From Gracilaria gracilis (Eukaryota > Rhodophyta > Florideophyceae > Gracilariales > Gracilariaceae): a DNA stretch of 64,000 bases. Below, piece by piece: positions 29,655 to 40,867 of this stretch. Each line of letters opens with the position of its first letter. Positions within the stretch are counted from its first letter, which is position 1. A program made the position numbers and the translations under genes. The stretch lies in the NCBI GenBank assembly GCA_030374805.1, contig JARGSG010000001.1, positions 682,001 to 746,000 of the forward strand. Direction: 5' to 3'. The notes under the pieces are model-generated. The model was not told the origin of the DNA, made no database searches, and worked only from the letters and a program-made list of their open reading frames with translations.

Positions 29655-30197
29655 TGTAGTATAGTGGGCCCGAGTTGGTGCATGGTGTATCCGATCGGCC
29701 GTTCACGTACGAAGGGGTAGTGCACGATGGGCTGGTGCCGTGGCACCGCCACGTGTACGATCTGGTGATCAAGTGCCGGACGGGTTGGCACAGCGTACAA
29801 GTTGGCCACGTGTACGGACTTGGTAATGATAGTGCAAATTAGACCGATCGTACAGTAGTTAGTAATGGGGCCCAGACCCGATATTTAGTTGTAGCTCGGA
29901 TCTCCCGAGGCCCCAATCGTAAACGACAAGCATCTTCTGCCGAACGTCTTCTTCGCTAGTTTGCACTAACGATAGACCGCACGGCTACTCCTTTGTTGGG
30001 TTTCTCAGACCGTTCGTACCCTTCCGCGCGTTCCTGTACGTGCCTGGTGATACCAATCGTCCACTCTCCCCTCGACCGCCCGGTGCTTCCGCCCCTTCTC
30101 TCCGCTCGGATTCATTACAGTCACAAGACTGTACGCTACCGCCGCTCCAGTCTCAAGACCGCTTCGGACTCTCTCCCTTTTTGTGCATTATACCACA
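29655..30197 (+). repeat. Chromovirus A 5' LTR, 543 bp
   Basis: Starts TGTAGTATA and ends TATACCACA; the 3' LTR ends TATACTACA, so the intact LTR has 9-bp inverted ends. By eye identical to 40325-40867 except for that base. Confidence 0.95.
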
Positions 30198-30198
30198 T

Positions 30199-30217
30199 TG
30201 GTCTCCCGACCTAGAAG
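30199..30217 (+). promoter_or_regulatory. Chromovirus A primer-binding site
   Basis: TGGTCTCCCGACCTAGAAG, one base after the LTR, complementary to a tRNA 3' end with CCA. Chromovirus B has the same 19 bases. I could not name the tRNA. Confidence 0.85.
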
Positions 30218-30273
30218 TGGAATTCGAGACCGTACGGAGCAGCAGAACCGATCGTGGAACCGATACGTACAGT

Positions 30274-32483
30274 ATGAGTCATCGTCCGCACGGAGAAATG
30301 GGTGAAGGGTCTTTGGTCGAAAAAGACTCCGCAAAGTCCGTACCGGTCGCAATTCGCGCCGCTTCGGATGCCGCTTCGGTTGGCCGCCGGAGCACCCGAA
30401 GTAACGCGACGGCCTACGTCACGCCTTCAGAGGAGCCCGAACGGATTATCCGAGACGGTTCCGCACGTAATAGGTCTAAGTCCGAACGGAACGAGGACGA
30501 GGCAATCGCGCTCGCTCCCTTTCCCGGAACGGAGAAGACGCCGCGGGGCGAAGCTGGCCCCGCGCCGCCACTCCTTACCGAACGGACTACCGCACGGGAA
30601 CTCTGGGCAGGGATCGCTCCCTTACGCCCTGCAGAGTCTCCGAACGGAAATTGAGGTCCACGTCCCCCATGGCAAGTGGAGACGTACCTCAAGGACCGAA
30701 TCCCAGCGCTTCTGCACCAGGATATTCCACCGATCGTACAAGATATGGTCAGGAATATCCTGAAGACAGACCGTTCGGAACCTGCTACGTCAGCTCTGAA
30801 CAGTACACTGGCCGCACTGGTAGCTCAGCTACCGACCCACCCACCCAAATCTTTTATTGACCGTACGGACAATGCACCCGCTAGCGGCGAGAGGCAACAC
30901 CGACCGGAACTGAAGAAGGGCCCAACGAGGGGGTTCCGACCGGAGTGTACCTCCCGCCAGTCAACCCGCAGGACGATCCGAACGGAAGCTCAGGAGATTC
31001 CTCCGACGAGAGGAGGAATCGCCGCCACAGAGGCGGTAGACCGAGCGGAAGTTCCGATTCGGATGACGCGCCCCGTAAACGGAAAGACCGTCGCCGCCAG
31101 AGAAGGCGAAGATCAGCCAGAACGGACTCGGACTCTTCGGAGTCATCGTCGGATGACGACCGCACGGATTCGGAAGTCGACCGACACTCCCGCAGCCCTC
31201 GACGGAGGGGGGAAGTCCGATCGGTATCGTTCCCGTTCGGACAGGTTGATGCTAAAACGCATCAGGCCCTTGAACGAGAAGTTCGCCAAAGTGGTGGACT
31301 ACCGTACGTACAGGTTGCTCAGGAGGAGCCAGACGTACAATTCGCGGGTGGCGCGCAAGATTGCGCGCTACCAAAAGAAATTGAATGTCCAGATGAAGGG
31401 TCATTCCTTTTCCGGGACGGATCCGATATCGGTGCTCAATTTCTTACAGCGGTTTAAAACCGCTTGCAACCACAACGGACTCACTGAGGGGGCAGCCCTC
31501 TGGTGTTTCCAGTTTTACCTGACCGGACCGGCGCACGCTCTGGTTCAGTCTCGGCTCGAGGGTGAGTCTGGCGCTGTCGATCGTACTCGGGATGAGTCTC
31601 TCCATACGTACGAAGAGGTAGTCAACTTTCTGTTGACCACGTACGCAACGGATGAGATCATTGCCGACGCGGCCGCAGAGGTCACCCTCTACCGCCAAGC
31701 GTCAGGCATGTCCGAAACGGAATTCGCCCAGAAGCTCTGGACGAAAGCCCTCCGTTGCGGAAATGTCTTTACCGATCGGAATTTGAAGGGGATCTTCGTC
31801 GAAGGTCTCCTTGCCGCCATACGGTCAAAGGTGAGGAATCACCTCACCTCGCATCCCAATATCGGATACGATGCACTTGCCCGTTACGCGGAATCGTACG
31901 GAGACACCCATCGTGCCTCACGTAGACAGTCCATTCGGGTCGATACTCAAAATCCAACCGTTCGGAAAGAGTCCTCTCGTACCGCCCGGAAGGTTCACAG
32001 TATCGATACCCCGTCGGAATCGATCTATTCCGTATCGGATGAAGACGAGGAACATGTTTCTCGCGGTATCCCGCGCGTCTTCCATGCCCTCGCCTCCCCA
32101 CTACGCCCTCGGCTTCAACGCCGGCTCAGTCCGTTCGGTCTTACCCCAGTCCTGCCAGCTCCAGGGTACAGCAACCCCAGGGGCAGGCACCAGTTAGACC
32201 GTGTCGGATTTGCCTCTCGCGGGAGCCCAACTGCTGTCAGTTGCTCCCCCCGGACCTAAAGGAGAAGCTGCTGGCCATACGGGAGGCTAATTATCAGCAA
32301 CGCCGCGAGGAAGGCTATTACAGTGCCTACCAGACCGGACGGAAAACTGATACCCCGAAGGACGATGTAGGATATCGCCAGGGCGGACAGCCTCGCCAGA
32401 CGTACTCACCAAGACCGACACAGGCCGTCACACTGGTCGAGGAGCCTGCTCCCCACCAGGAAAACGACCAGGAAGAAGCGTAG
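30274..32483 (+). pseudogene. Chromovirus A gag, decayed
   Basis: Homologous to the intact Gag of chromovirus B. The putative ATG is at 30274. A TGA lies at 30652-30654. The frame then moves near 30890 to another frame that holds the Ser/Asp/Arg-rich middle part, moves back near 31240 for the capsid-like core (D-P-I-S-V-L-N-F-L-Q-R-F-K, ~31420), and shifts again near 32170 into the frame with a C-R-I-C zinc-knuckle-like cluster (~32202) and the Gag C-terminus, ending at 32483. So at least one nonsense and three frame changes are present relative to B. This copy should not make full Gag. Confidence 0.8.
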
Positions 32484-32519
32484 AGGCATCGCCTCCTCCA
32501 CAGAGGCCTAGCCTCGCCC

Positions 32520-35500
32520 CGTCAGCGACAGACCGAACGGACTCCATCCGAGGGGAGTCCCCTGTCCTGACATGTGACCTGACCGATACGGACATTGAAA
32601 CCGAAACGGTCCTCTTTTCTAGCGCGAACTACAAGGTGCACGTGTCGGTTGGCCTCAACACGGAACTGATGTATCCGTTAACGGGAGTTCTTGATACCGG
32701 AGCCGGACCCTGTCTGGTTCACGAACGCCATCTCCCTCCAAATTAGCGCTCGAAACTCCGACCGGACGTAAGACCCCGAATTACGGACGCGTCGAAGAAC
32801 CGAATAGACGTTGTGGGAGTTCTACCTCTTATGGACCGAATCGGTGACCTCAACGTACGAGTACAGTTCCTGGTGGTTTCTAACCTTTCCACCAGCGTAC
32901 TACTCGGTACTTCTTTTATTGACAAGTACGTCTTGGCAATTCTACCACCGAAACGGACAATACTTCTACGACACTCCAAGCCGGTGTCTATACAGTCTTC
33001 CGCCTACGGACCAAACGCACCTTCCGCGCCGGAACCCGAACCCGAACGGGAAACCCTATCTAATAAGATACACGTTGCCCGTCCGATTCTTCTACCCCCA
33101 ATGTCGGAAACGAACGTCTTGGTAACCACGAAAACGTCCGGCTTGGTCTTTCTACAGTCTCATCACCGTACGGGATCAACGCTTGAACTCACACACCTTG
33201 CGGGTGGAGTTATGGAGCTCCGACCGGACGTACCCTTTCTCGTTCGCGTGGCGAACTTTTCTGACCGCTCGGTCCGACTACACAAGAACACCGTTATCGG
33301 ACTTGCTCTTCCATCTCCTGTAGCGCTCATAACTCCGCAACCATCGTCGCGGAGCGACGAGTCCAAGGAGGGGGAACACATTCCGATTTCGGGTAATAAT
33401 TCCGAACGGGAACACAAGGATACCGAACAGGAGCAAGAAACCGTACGGAAAGATGAGAATGATTGGACCACCAAGGTACAGATCAGTCCTGAGTATGTCA
33501 CCGAACGGGACAAAGTCATTGAACTACTTCGGCCGTTTGCGGACATGTGGGACGGCCATCTCGGAACGATTGCGGCAGCGAAGCACCGCATCCATCTGGA
33601 ACCAGGCTCGAAGCCCATACTCCAGATGCCGTACCGTGCCGGACCCGCTCGGAGAGAACTCGAACGTAAGGAGGTGACAAAGCAGCTCGCTTCTGGTGTC
33701 ATAGAACCGTCATCGGCAGAATGGGCCAGCCCGGTCGTATTCGCGCTCAAGAAAGACGGAAGCCTTCGCTTTTGCGTCGACTACCGCCGTTTGAACGCTA
33801 CGACCGTACGGGACACATACCCACTACCCCGAATGGACGAGTGCATCGACTCTCTTGGAGATGCACAAATCTTCTCCACTTTGGACGCCAACAGTGGTTA
33901 TTGGCAGACCGAAATGGATGAAGCCGACCGGGACAAAACGACGTTCACGTCGCATTTGGGACTGTACCGTTATCGCAGAATGCCGTTTGGACTCAAGAAC
34001 GCACCGGCTACTTTCCAGCGTGCTCTCGATATTATCCTTTCACGGGTAAAATGGCAGTACGCACTGGTGTATCTTGATGACGTAATCATCTATTCCCGGA
34101 CGGTTGAAGAGCATTATGACCATGTTCGGACCATACTGCATATGCTCCGTTCGGCTGGTGTTACTCTCCGACTGGACAAGTGCTACTTTTTCAGTGGCAC
34201 GGTGGACTATCTAGGCCACGTAATCCGACCGGGAAAGCTTCAAGTGTCTCTCAAGACACAGAATGCTATCAAGCAGGCTAAACCGCCTACGACCCAGACG
34301 GAGCTCCAATCGTTCTTGGGGCTCTGTAACGTTTTCCGTCGGTTTGTCGCAAACTTCGCCCGAATTGCGGCTCCATTGAACCGCAAGTTGGAGAAGGGGC
34401 AACCCACGAAGTTTGGGACATTGACCGATACGGAATACGAAGCCTTTGACGAATTACGTCAGAGACTGATACGCCCGCCCATTTTGGCCATTCCCCGTCA
34501 AGGGTACCCGTACGTTCTGGATACAGACGCATGCGACCGACAGGTAGGATGCACCCTGCTACAGAAGCAACCGGACGGAGGCTTATTACCGATCGGTTAC
34601 TGGAGCCGCTCTATATCCAAGACCGAACGGCAATAATCGACTACCGAACGGGAATGCCTTGCGGTCGTCTGGGCCATACTGCACCTCCGTCCGTACCTGG
34701 AAGGTCAGAGGTTCACTGTCCGAACGGACCACCACTCCTTGAGGTGGATATTGAACCTTGCGGACGCGTCAGGACGATTGGCCAGGTGGCGGTTGCGTCT
34801 AATGGAGTATGACTTCGATGTCGTCCACCGTCCGGGTATCAAGCATCAAGCGGCTGATGCCCTTTCTCGGATCCGGACGGATGTGAAGAAGATGCCCCAT
34901 TGGACGAAGAAGTCCCCTGCTTGCTAGTGAATGACCGTACGGACGATGGCTACTTTATCACCAACATTACCGTTAACGGTGATGAGTACAGCGACGTCTG
35001 CGTCGACTGGCCAACGCCCGAACGGAAATCTGCTGGCATCCCCGAGGTGCTTGCTGTCACCTCGGAGGAAACCAATATCGTTCCGGTCACGGTCGAGGAG
35101 CTAGTGCGAGCTCAAGCAGATGACCCTTTCTGCGAGTCCGTACGGAAAGACATCGGCAACGGTGTCACTCTGTTCGACATTGACCGAAACGGACTCATAG
35201 TCCGCAAAGCCCCACTGGACGGAGCCATCCAGAAGGTCGTACCTGCATCACTGCAGGCACGCGTCCTCTACTTGGCACACTACCCCCGTCTGGTCGGCCA
35301 TCCGGGTTCCACTCGGATGTATGAAAGTCTCCGTCGAGACTTCTACTGGCCACATATGGCCAACGATGTATTCCAGACCGTACGGGACTGTCGCACCTGC
35401 CCGGCGACGAAGGGAACGCACTTCAAGTCGCAGAAGCTGCTGAAGCTGTTCCCCGCCGCCGGTCCGCTGGAATTCGTCGCGATGGACGTCGTCGGCCCAT

Positions 35501-36639
35501 TCACGAAGTCCGTAAATGGTTACCAGTACATACTGGTTATTACCGATCGGTTTAGCAAGATAGCTCGCTCTATACCTCTGCGGTCAACCACAGCTCCTGT
35601 AGTGGCGAAGGCCTTCCTGGAGAACTGGGTTTATCCGTATGGAATACCAAACTACTTGCTAACCGATAACGGAACTCAATTCGTCTCTAAGTTCTTTGAG
35701 ACTGTATGCACCGCTTTGGGAACCAAACACGTACTAACGACCGCGTACCATCCGCAAACAAATGGTCAGGCCGAACGGTTTAACAAAACACTCGTGGAGA
35801 GGTTGCGCCACTACGTAGCGGACCATCAGAACACTTGGCACGCGTATGTGCAACCTCTTACGTACGGTTACAACCTACAGATCCATCGATCTCTCGGTAC
35901 CGCACCGTTCGACGTTGCGCTAACGCGTAATCCCCCAAGCGTTCTGCTCGATGAGCCCAGTACGTCTCTGGACCCAACGACGCCTACACAGCCCACTGCC
36001 GCTCGGTTAAAACGCTACACGCTCAAGCTCCTACAGGCCACGCTGCAGACCGATCGGACAAAGTTGACCCGCGCCCAACAGCGCTATAAGGAAAACTTTG
36101 ATAAATCCGTACGGTACACGCCGAGCTTCACCCCTGGGGAAGAAGTGTTTGTTGACCGACCGGACTATAAGAACGCAGAGGAGGACCTTACGGATCAGGA
36201 ACGTACGTATCGGAAACTCTTACCGAAGACGGTTGGCCCGTTTAAGGTCGTATCCGCAACGGACGCCACTGTCACTCTGAACCAAGACGGTATTCACAAC
36301 ACCGTCAGTATTGACAGAGTGAAAAAAGCCCCAACTGCACGGCCAACAACCGCACCGGTTACTTCCGAACGGACACGCGGCACAGTAGGTGCCGATCCTG
36401 AAGGACCGTATGCGGACGAACCTGTCGACGACGAGCCTACCTCACCGCCCGGGACAGTTCCGAGCGTGGTGGAACGAGTCGTCGACCATCGCGACACCCC
36501 GAACGGACAGTAATACCGCGTACGATGGCACGGGTACCGCACCGATCAGGATACCTTCGAACCGCCAGAACACATCCCCCAGCACTTTATCGCCCGCTAT
36601 TGGCGTCGCCGAAACCCTTCGGTAACGGCGACACCTTAA
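32520..36639 (+). pseudogene. Chromovirus A pol: protease, RT, RNase H, integrase, chromodomain, with stops
   Basis: Protease site L-D-T-G-A-G at ~32690, followed by TAG at 32744. RT is intact, with F-C-V-D-Y-R-R-L-N, Y-L-D-D-V-I-I-Y-S and a long open frame to the TAA at 34634 inside RNase H. RNase H continues in the same frame (T-D-H-H-S-L-R-W). A frameshift lies at about 34890. The integrase has an H-H-C-C finger, catalytic D in M-D-V-V-G-P-F, D in L-T-D-N-G-T-Q-F and E in G-Q-A-E-R-F-N. The chromodomain is split by TAA at 36511 but readable after it (Y-R-V-R-W-H-G-Y ... T-F-E-P-P) to 36639. The chromodomain marks it as a chromovirus. Confidence 0.9.
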
Positions 36640-36917
36640 GGAGGGGGAAAGGGGCGGATCCGATATCCGAGATCGTACGTACTGGCTCGCAAGCGGTGAA
36701 CCGTCACGGGACACCAAAAGGCGCCGCCACTACGTTATCAATGGGCGACAAACGGCCACCAACGTACGCCTATTGGTCAATTACTTTCCGGTTTTTACAA
36801 AACGCCGCCTTTTTCGACAACGGCACACGCAGAACGACACGCTATTGGCCCACAGGTCATCACAAACAATCACAAGTTTACTTAGGAGAAAAGAAAGCTA
36901 CGAGTACGCACGGTCAA
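36640..36917. other. Convergent spacer between pol and antisense gene
   Basis: About 280 bp separate the end of the pol frame (+) from the end of the antisense gene (-). No motif is recognised other than CpG-rich words; both transcripts should end in or near it. Confidence 0.6.
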
Positions 36918-39115
36918 CTAAGTAGTCTTCTTCCAACCGGGCTTCGTAATACCACGCCCACGGGTACCCCACGGAGAGGTACCACGGCCCGCAGCGGAAC
37001 CACCACGCGAACTCGAACCGGTCTTTGTCGGCTGGAACGCGAAGGCGGCCCCAGGCCACGGCGAAGTGGCCACGACCTTCTTCTTCCCACCCGACTTATT
37101 GCTCGATTGACTTGCGGGTACAGGCGCCGGCTCTATGAGGTCCTCCTCAACCGTAACGGTCTCCGTTCCCTCCTGGTCTCCACTCGGAGACGGCATGGGA
37201 ACATCCCGGACCGCAGGGGTTACCTCCTCTTGCGGAGTCTCCCCTTCGGGAGCCGCGTTCGTACCGCTCGGCCCTGCACCGTCACCGGACTGGCCTTCAC
37301 CTTCAGGCTCTTCTCCGGGCGGAAGATAGGGCGCAACCAGCTCGACACCCTTGAAAAAGGACTCCGCCGCCTGGCGCATGTTCTTCACGATATGGTCGAC
37401 GATACGCTCCGCATCGACCTGTTGCGCAATGCCCTCATAGGATTTGGTCACCAGCTCCTCTAACGGCGGCGCGAACGTCGACATCGGCGTCCCATCCACA
37501 CCGGGCGCCATACCCAGACCAGCCGTCACGGACTTCTCGTAAGAAGCGAGGACCAATAAGGAGTGGGCCCGGAGGTAACCGAGCAGGTTAAGCTGCGCAT
37601 GAGCCTGCTCACGGAGAGCAGTCTCGGCGTTGACCGCACGGCGCATCCATGCTCGGGCCGCCAACAGGGCGTCGTCAAGCGTCGCAGGTTCCTCTTCGCC
37701 GAACGGAATACAAGCCGCACGGAGAGCCATGAAGGACTTGTGCGTATCACCGTCCGAATGCGGGCTGGCGCTGTCCTCAATGGCGAACCCGGATTTGTCC
37801 CAAGACTTCCGACCGGATCCTGCCTGAACTCCTGCCTCCACAACGGTTTTCGCCTCAACGGGTGTCACCATTGGAGTCGGCAGCGGCGCCACTTCCTCGA
37901 AGTCCTGCGCCATGAACCCATGCGGGAAGAAGTCCGGAACGGTTTTGAAGGGCCAGGGGGGGAGACTCTCCGGACCCTTCAGGACACGAGTGATCGGCGT
38001 CGCGACCGATCCGGTCGAGGGCATCGCCGGGAACGTATCGGAGTAGTAGTCGTACCACAGGAACCCCGGAGTGTTGTCCCAATCGGTCTTCAACGAGTAC
38101 TGTAACAGTTTCTCACCGACCTGCGATGGAAACACGGTGCCGCGGAGAACGTTCGGGAGTCCCATCTCGGCCAGGATACATACCAGTTTGTACGGCATCG
38201 GAAACAACCGCCCATACTTGGTTTGGCCGTCCTTGTGGTACAGACGCTCGTCCCCCGCACGGGTGAAGACCTCGATACCTTCGTGGGCCGCCTGGAGGAA
38301 CGCCATAAAGGCAAACACCGCCCACTCAGCATATACGACCTGACGGACAACACCCTGAATGGGTGAACTTTGAGGAGCTCTTCCGAATGGTAAGCCAACA
38401 CGGACGGAGTCGGCACGGATAGGTTGCGAGACACATCGAGGCTGGTCCACACTTCGTTTGTGGAGCAATACAAGTCCGATCGGCGATGAACAGGGACGTC
38501 AAAGAACTCGACGTTGTGCCAACTGTACAGGAACCCATGGGACGCTCGGATTCTCGCCTCCGTTGCGGTATTACTTCCCCACCGTTGACGGTCCAGCCAG
38601 TACAACTTGTCGTACGGCAGTTCGAACATCACCAACCCAAGCGGATTCATGTCCTTCTCGGGGAAGCCCGAATCGGATGAGCAGCGGTGGAACAAACGCT
38701 GCAACGCCTCCTGATAGGTCCTCTCCTCCAGACAGCGCAGGTATAACATGTCACTCCGCCCGTAGGTCTCTTCACTCTTCCGCCCGGTCACACCAGGCAG
38801 GTGGTTCCAGCGGGCTTGCCAAGCTTCGATGCTTGTCCGTTTCGGATTGCAAATCGCCATATCCCGCATCGGTAGCGCCGTCGGAATCGACGCGAAGCGC
38901 TCGCCGTCGAAGAACCCCTTCTGGACGTATTCCGTGACGGATAGCGGGACCTGCTTCCTCCGGCGAGGAGCGGTAAGACCGCGACGGAAGCGATGGTCAT
39001 ACTTCTGACCCGGTAACGGGACCGAACGGAAAGGTGTCGACGGTGTACCAGAGCCGCTCGGAGTCGGCGCCATTGCGTGCGTAGGGTTGGATACGGAGTG
39101 AACCGATTCGGGCAT
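36918..39115 (-). CDS. Antisense accessory gene of chromovirus A, ~730 aa, one frameshift
   Basis: Minus-strand coding region inside a plus-strand retrotransposon. The ATG at 39113-39115 opens a frame that reads sensibly to about 38360; a second minus frame carries the protein on to the stop at 36918, so one frameshift at about 38350-38400 is inferred. The N-terminal half is globular, with many Trp/Tyr/Arg and a basic patch near residue 45 (R-R-G-L-T-A-P-R-R-R-K). The C-terminal third is Pro/Glu/Gly/Ser-rich and acidic, ending in an Arg/Gly-rich basic tail (G-R-G-T-S-P-W-G-T-R-G-R-G). No domain is recognised. A TATAAGAGC box at 39133-39141 suggests its own promoter; if transcription begins ~30 bp past it, the ATG at 39073 would be used instead. 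Chromovirus B has no visible counterpart. Confidence 0.7.
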
Positions 39116-39132
39116 GTCAACGCTTGGCTGGC

Positions 39133-39141
39133 GCTCTTATA
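39133..39141 (-). promoter_or_regulatory. TATA-like box of the antisense gene
   Basis: Reads TATAAGAGC on the minus strand, identical to the word upstream of the host DUR3 gene. It lies 18 bp before the first ATG of the antisense gene and 60 bp before the second (39073). Confidence 0.5.
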
Positions 39142-39745
39142 GGGGGAGGTGAACACGACAACGCGGTACTTGAGGTATTACCGACCGTTTGGAATCGCCA
39201 CGACGACTATGTCATCGTACAGGCACCGCGCGGACGAAATGTCAGTGCTGACCAATTTATTCTTATTGGAGGATCAGGAGCTGACGTTCCGCCACCCACT
39301 GCACATGAGATACGCTATACACTCGCTTCGTCGCGGCGTCGCATCGCGTCCAATTCGTACGGTCGCTCGCCCGTATGGTCACAATGAGCACTGACGGTCC
39401 TTCGACCGCCACCCCATTTACGAAAAAGGACCACCGCTTCGGACACGGCGTACCCGTACGGGCACGCGTTTGACCGCTAAGGGATCATCCGCCGTACGCT
39501 CTCCGTCGAGACGTGCGGCGCGCGCCAATACGCGTACCCGCCAGACACCCTCCATCGAGACGTGCCGGGTGTACCGAATGGATCCCCATCGGGCGTTTCT
39601 CCTTCGAGACGAACCGCACGGAAAGACAAGGATACACGCACGCCTTCGCTGCCGTCAGTACCCGTCTTCACGCCCGCTCGTACTTAACACGGCAAGCGTC
39701 CCCAACGGTTCCGTCCATATGGTGTCTCCTCCACTTAGGGAAATC

Positions 39746-39803
39746 GGGCATGGCTTCGCCCCGCCCATCCTGGGCAAAATTTTCCGAAAGCGGACGCTGT
39801 GGC
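39746..39803. repeat. Direct repeat copy 1 in chromovirus A
   Basis: GGCATGGCTTCGCCCCGCCC at 39747-39766, then GGGCAAAATTTTCCGAA. The same arrangement recurs at 40182-40239. Confidence 0.85.
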
Positions 39804-40181
39804 TCCCCGTAACCCGTATGGACTCCACGCACGCGTGCTGCGTGTTACCGAATGGATGACACCAAGCGCAGACCTCGCGGTAGGCGGGGCTGACGACTTC
39901 GAAGCCCTGCCGGACACGCCCCGTGTGGCGACCGTCGCGGATGCCCTACAGGACGAGATGCGCATTTCCGATCGGACTCGAACGTACGCGAGGCCAAGCA
40001 CGTTGACGGTACTCGAACGATTGCCTACGGTCTGCACAGGTATAACAGTTGCGCCCACCCCGGATCACGCCTCGGACGGCTTCGATCCCCCATTCGCGCA
40101 CCAGTGCGTTTCGCTCCGCTCGGCTCGGACCTCCACCACGCGTACTTAAGATCCTTTTCGTCGCGCCCGCTCTGGAAATTT

Positions 40182-40239
40182 TGGCATGGCTTCGCCCCGC
40201 CCCTTCCGGGCAAAATTTCCGAACGGACACTATGGCGTC
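40182..40239. repeat. Direct repeat copy 2 in chromovirus A, with hairpin
   Basis: GGCATGGCTTCGCCCCGCCC at 40183-40202. In this copy GGAAATTTTG just before and CAAAATTTCC within it form a 10-bp stem. Confidence 0.85.
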
Positions 40240-40312
40240 CTCTCAACCATGCGGACAGACGCGTAGCGACTTGACGACACTACGCGGCGCTCCGAGGGCG
40301 GAGCGCAATTGT

Positions 40313-40322
40313 AGGAGGGGGA
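40313..40322 (+). promoter_or_regulatory. Chromovirus A polypurine tract
   Basis: AGGAGGGGGA two bases before the 3' LTR, the expected plus-strand primer site for reverse transcription. Confidence 0.75.
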
Positions 40323-40324
40323 TC

Positions 40325-40867
40325 TGTAGTATAGTGGGCCCGAGTTGGTGCATGGTGTATCCGATCGGCCGTTCACGTACGAAGGGGTAGTGCACGATGG
40401 GCTGGTGCCGTGGCACCGCCACGTGTACGATCTGGTGATCAAGTGCCGGACGGGTTGGCACAGCGTACAAGTTGGCCACGTGTACGGACTTGGTAATGAT
40501 AGTGCAAATTAGACCGATCGTACAGTAGTTAGTAATGGGGCCCAGACCCGATATTTAGTTGTAGCTCGGATCTCCCGAGGCCCCAATCGTAAACGACAAG
40601 CATCTTCTGCCGAACGTCTTCTTCGCTAGTTTGCACTAACGATAGACCGCACGGCTACTCCTTTGTTGGGTTTCTCAGACCGTTCGTACCCTTCCGCGCG
40701 TTCCTGTACGTGCCTGGTGATACCAATCGTCCACTCTCCCCTCGACCGCCCGGTGCTTCCGCCCCTTCTCTCCGCTCGGATTCATTACAGTCACAAGACT
40801 GTACGCTACCGCCGCTCCAGTCTCAAGACCGCTTCGGACTCTCTCCCTTTTTGTGCATTATACTACA
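40325..40867 (+). repeat. Chromovirus A 3' LTR, 543 bp
   Basis: Partner of 29655-30197; ends TATACTACA. Followed by the target duplication ACCAC. Confidence 0.95.

Larger units (their letters stand above)
39116..40324. other. Chromovirus A 3' non-coding region
   Basis: Between the antisense gene start and the 3' LTR. It holds the putative antisense promoter, two copies of a ~57-bp direct repeat, decayed and intact CCG-N2-CGG words, and the polypurine tract AGGAGGGGGA at 40313-40322. No sense gene is supported. Confidence 0.7.
29655..40867 (+). mobile_element. Chromovirus A: Ty3/gypsy LTR retrotransposon with antisense gene, 11.2 kb
   Basis: Two 543-bp LTRs, 5-bp target duplication ACCAC (29650-29654 and 40868-40872), primer site, Gag, Pol with chromodomain, and an unusual minus-strand gene between pol and the 3' LTR. 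Homologous to chromovirus B in Gag, Pol and primer site. The sense genes carry several stops and frameshifts although the LTRs differ at one position by eye. The whole element is dense in CCG-N2-CGG. Confidence 0.95.

Noticed and set aside
30040-30654. 204-aa frame starting inside the chromovirus A LTR as a separate gene
   Set aside because: It is the gag frame running back into the LTR; the gag start is better placed at the ATG at 30274 and the stop at 30652 is a nonsense codon.
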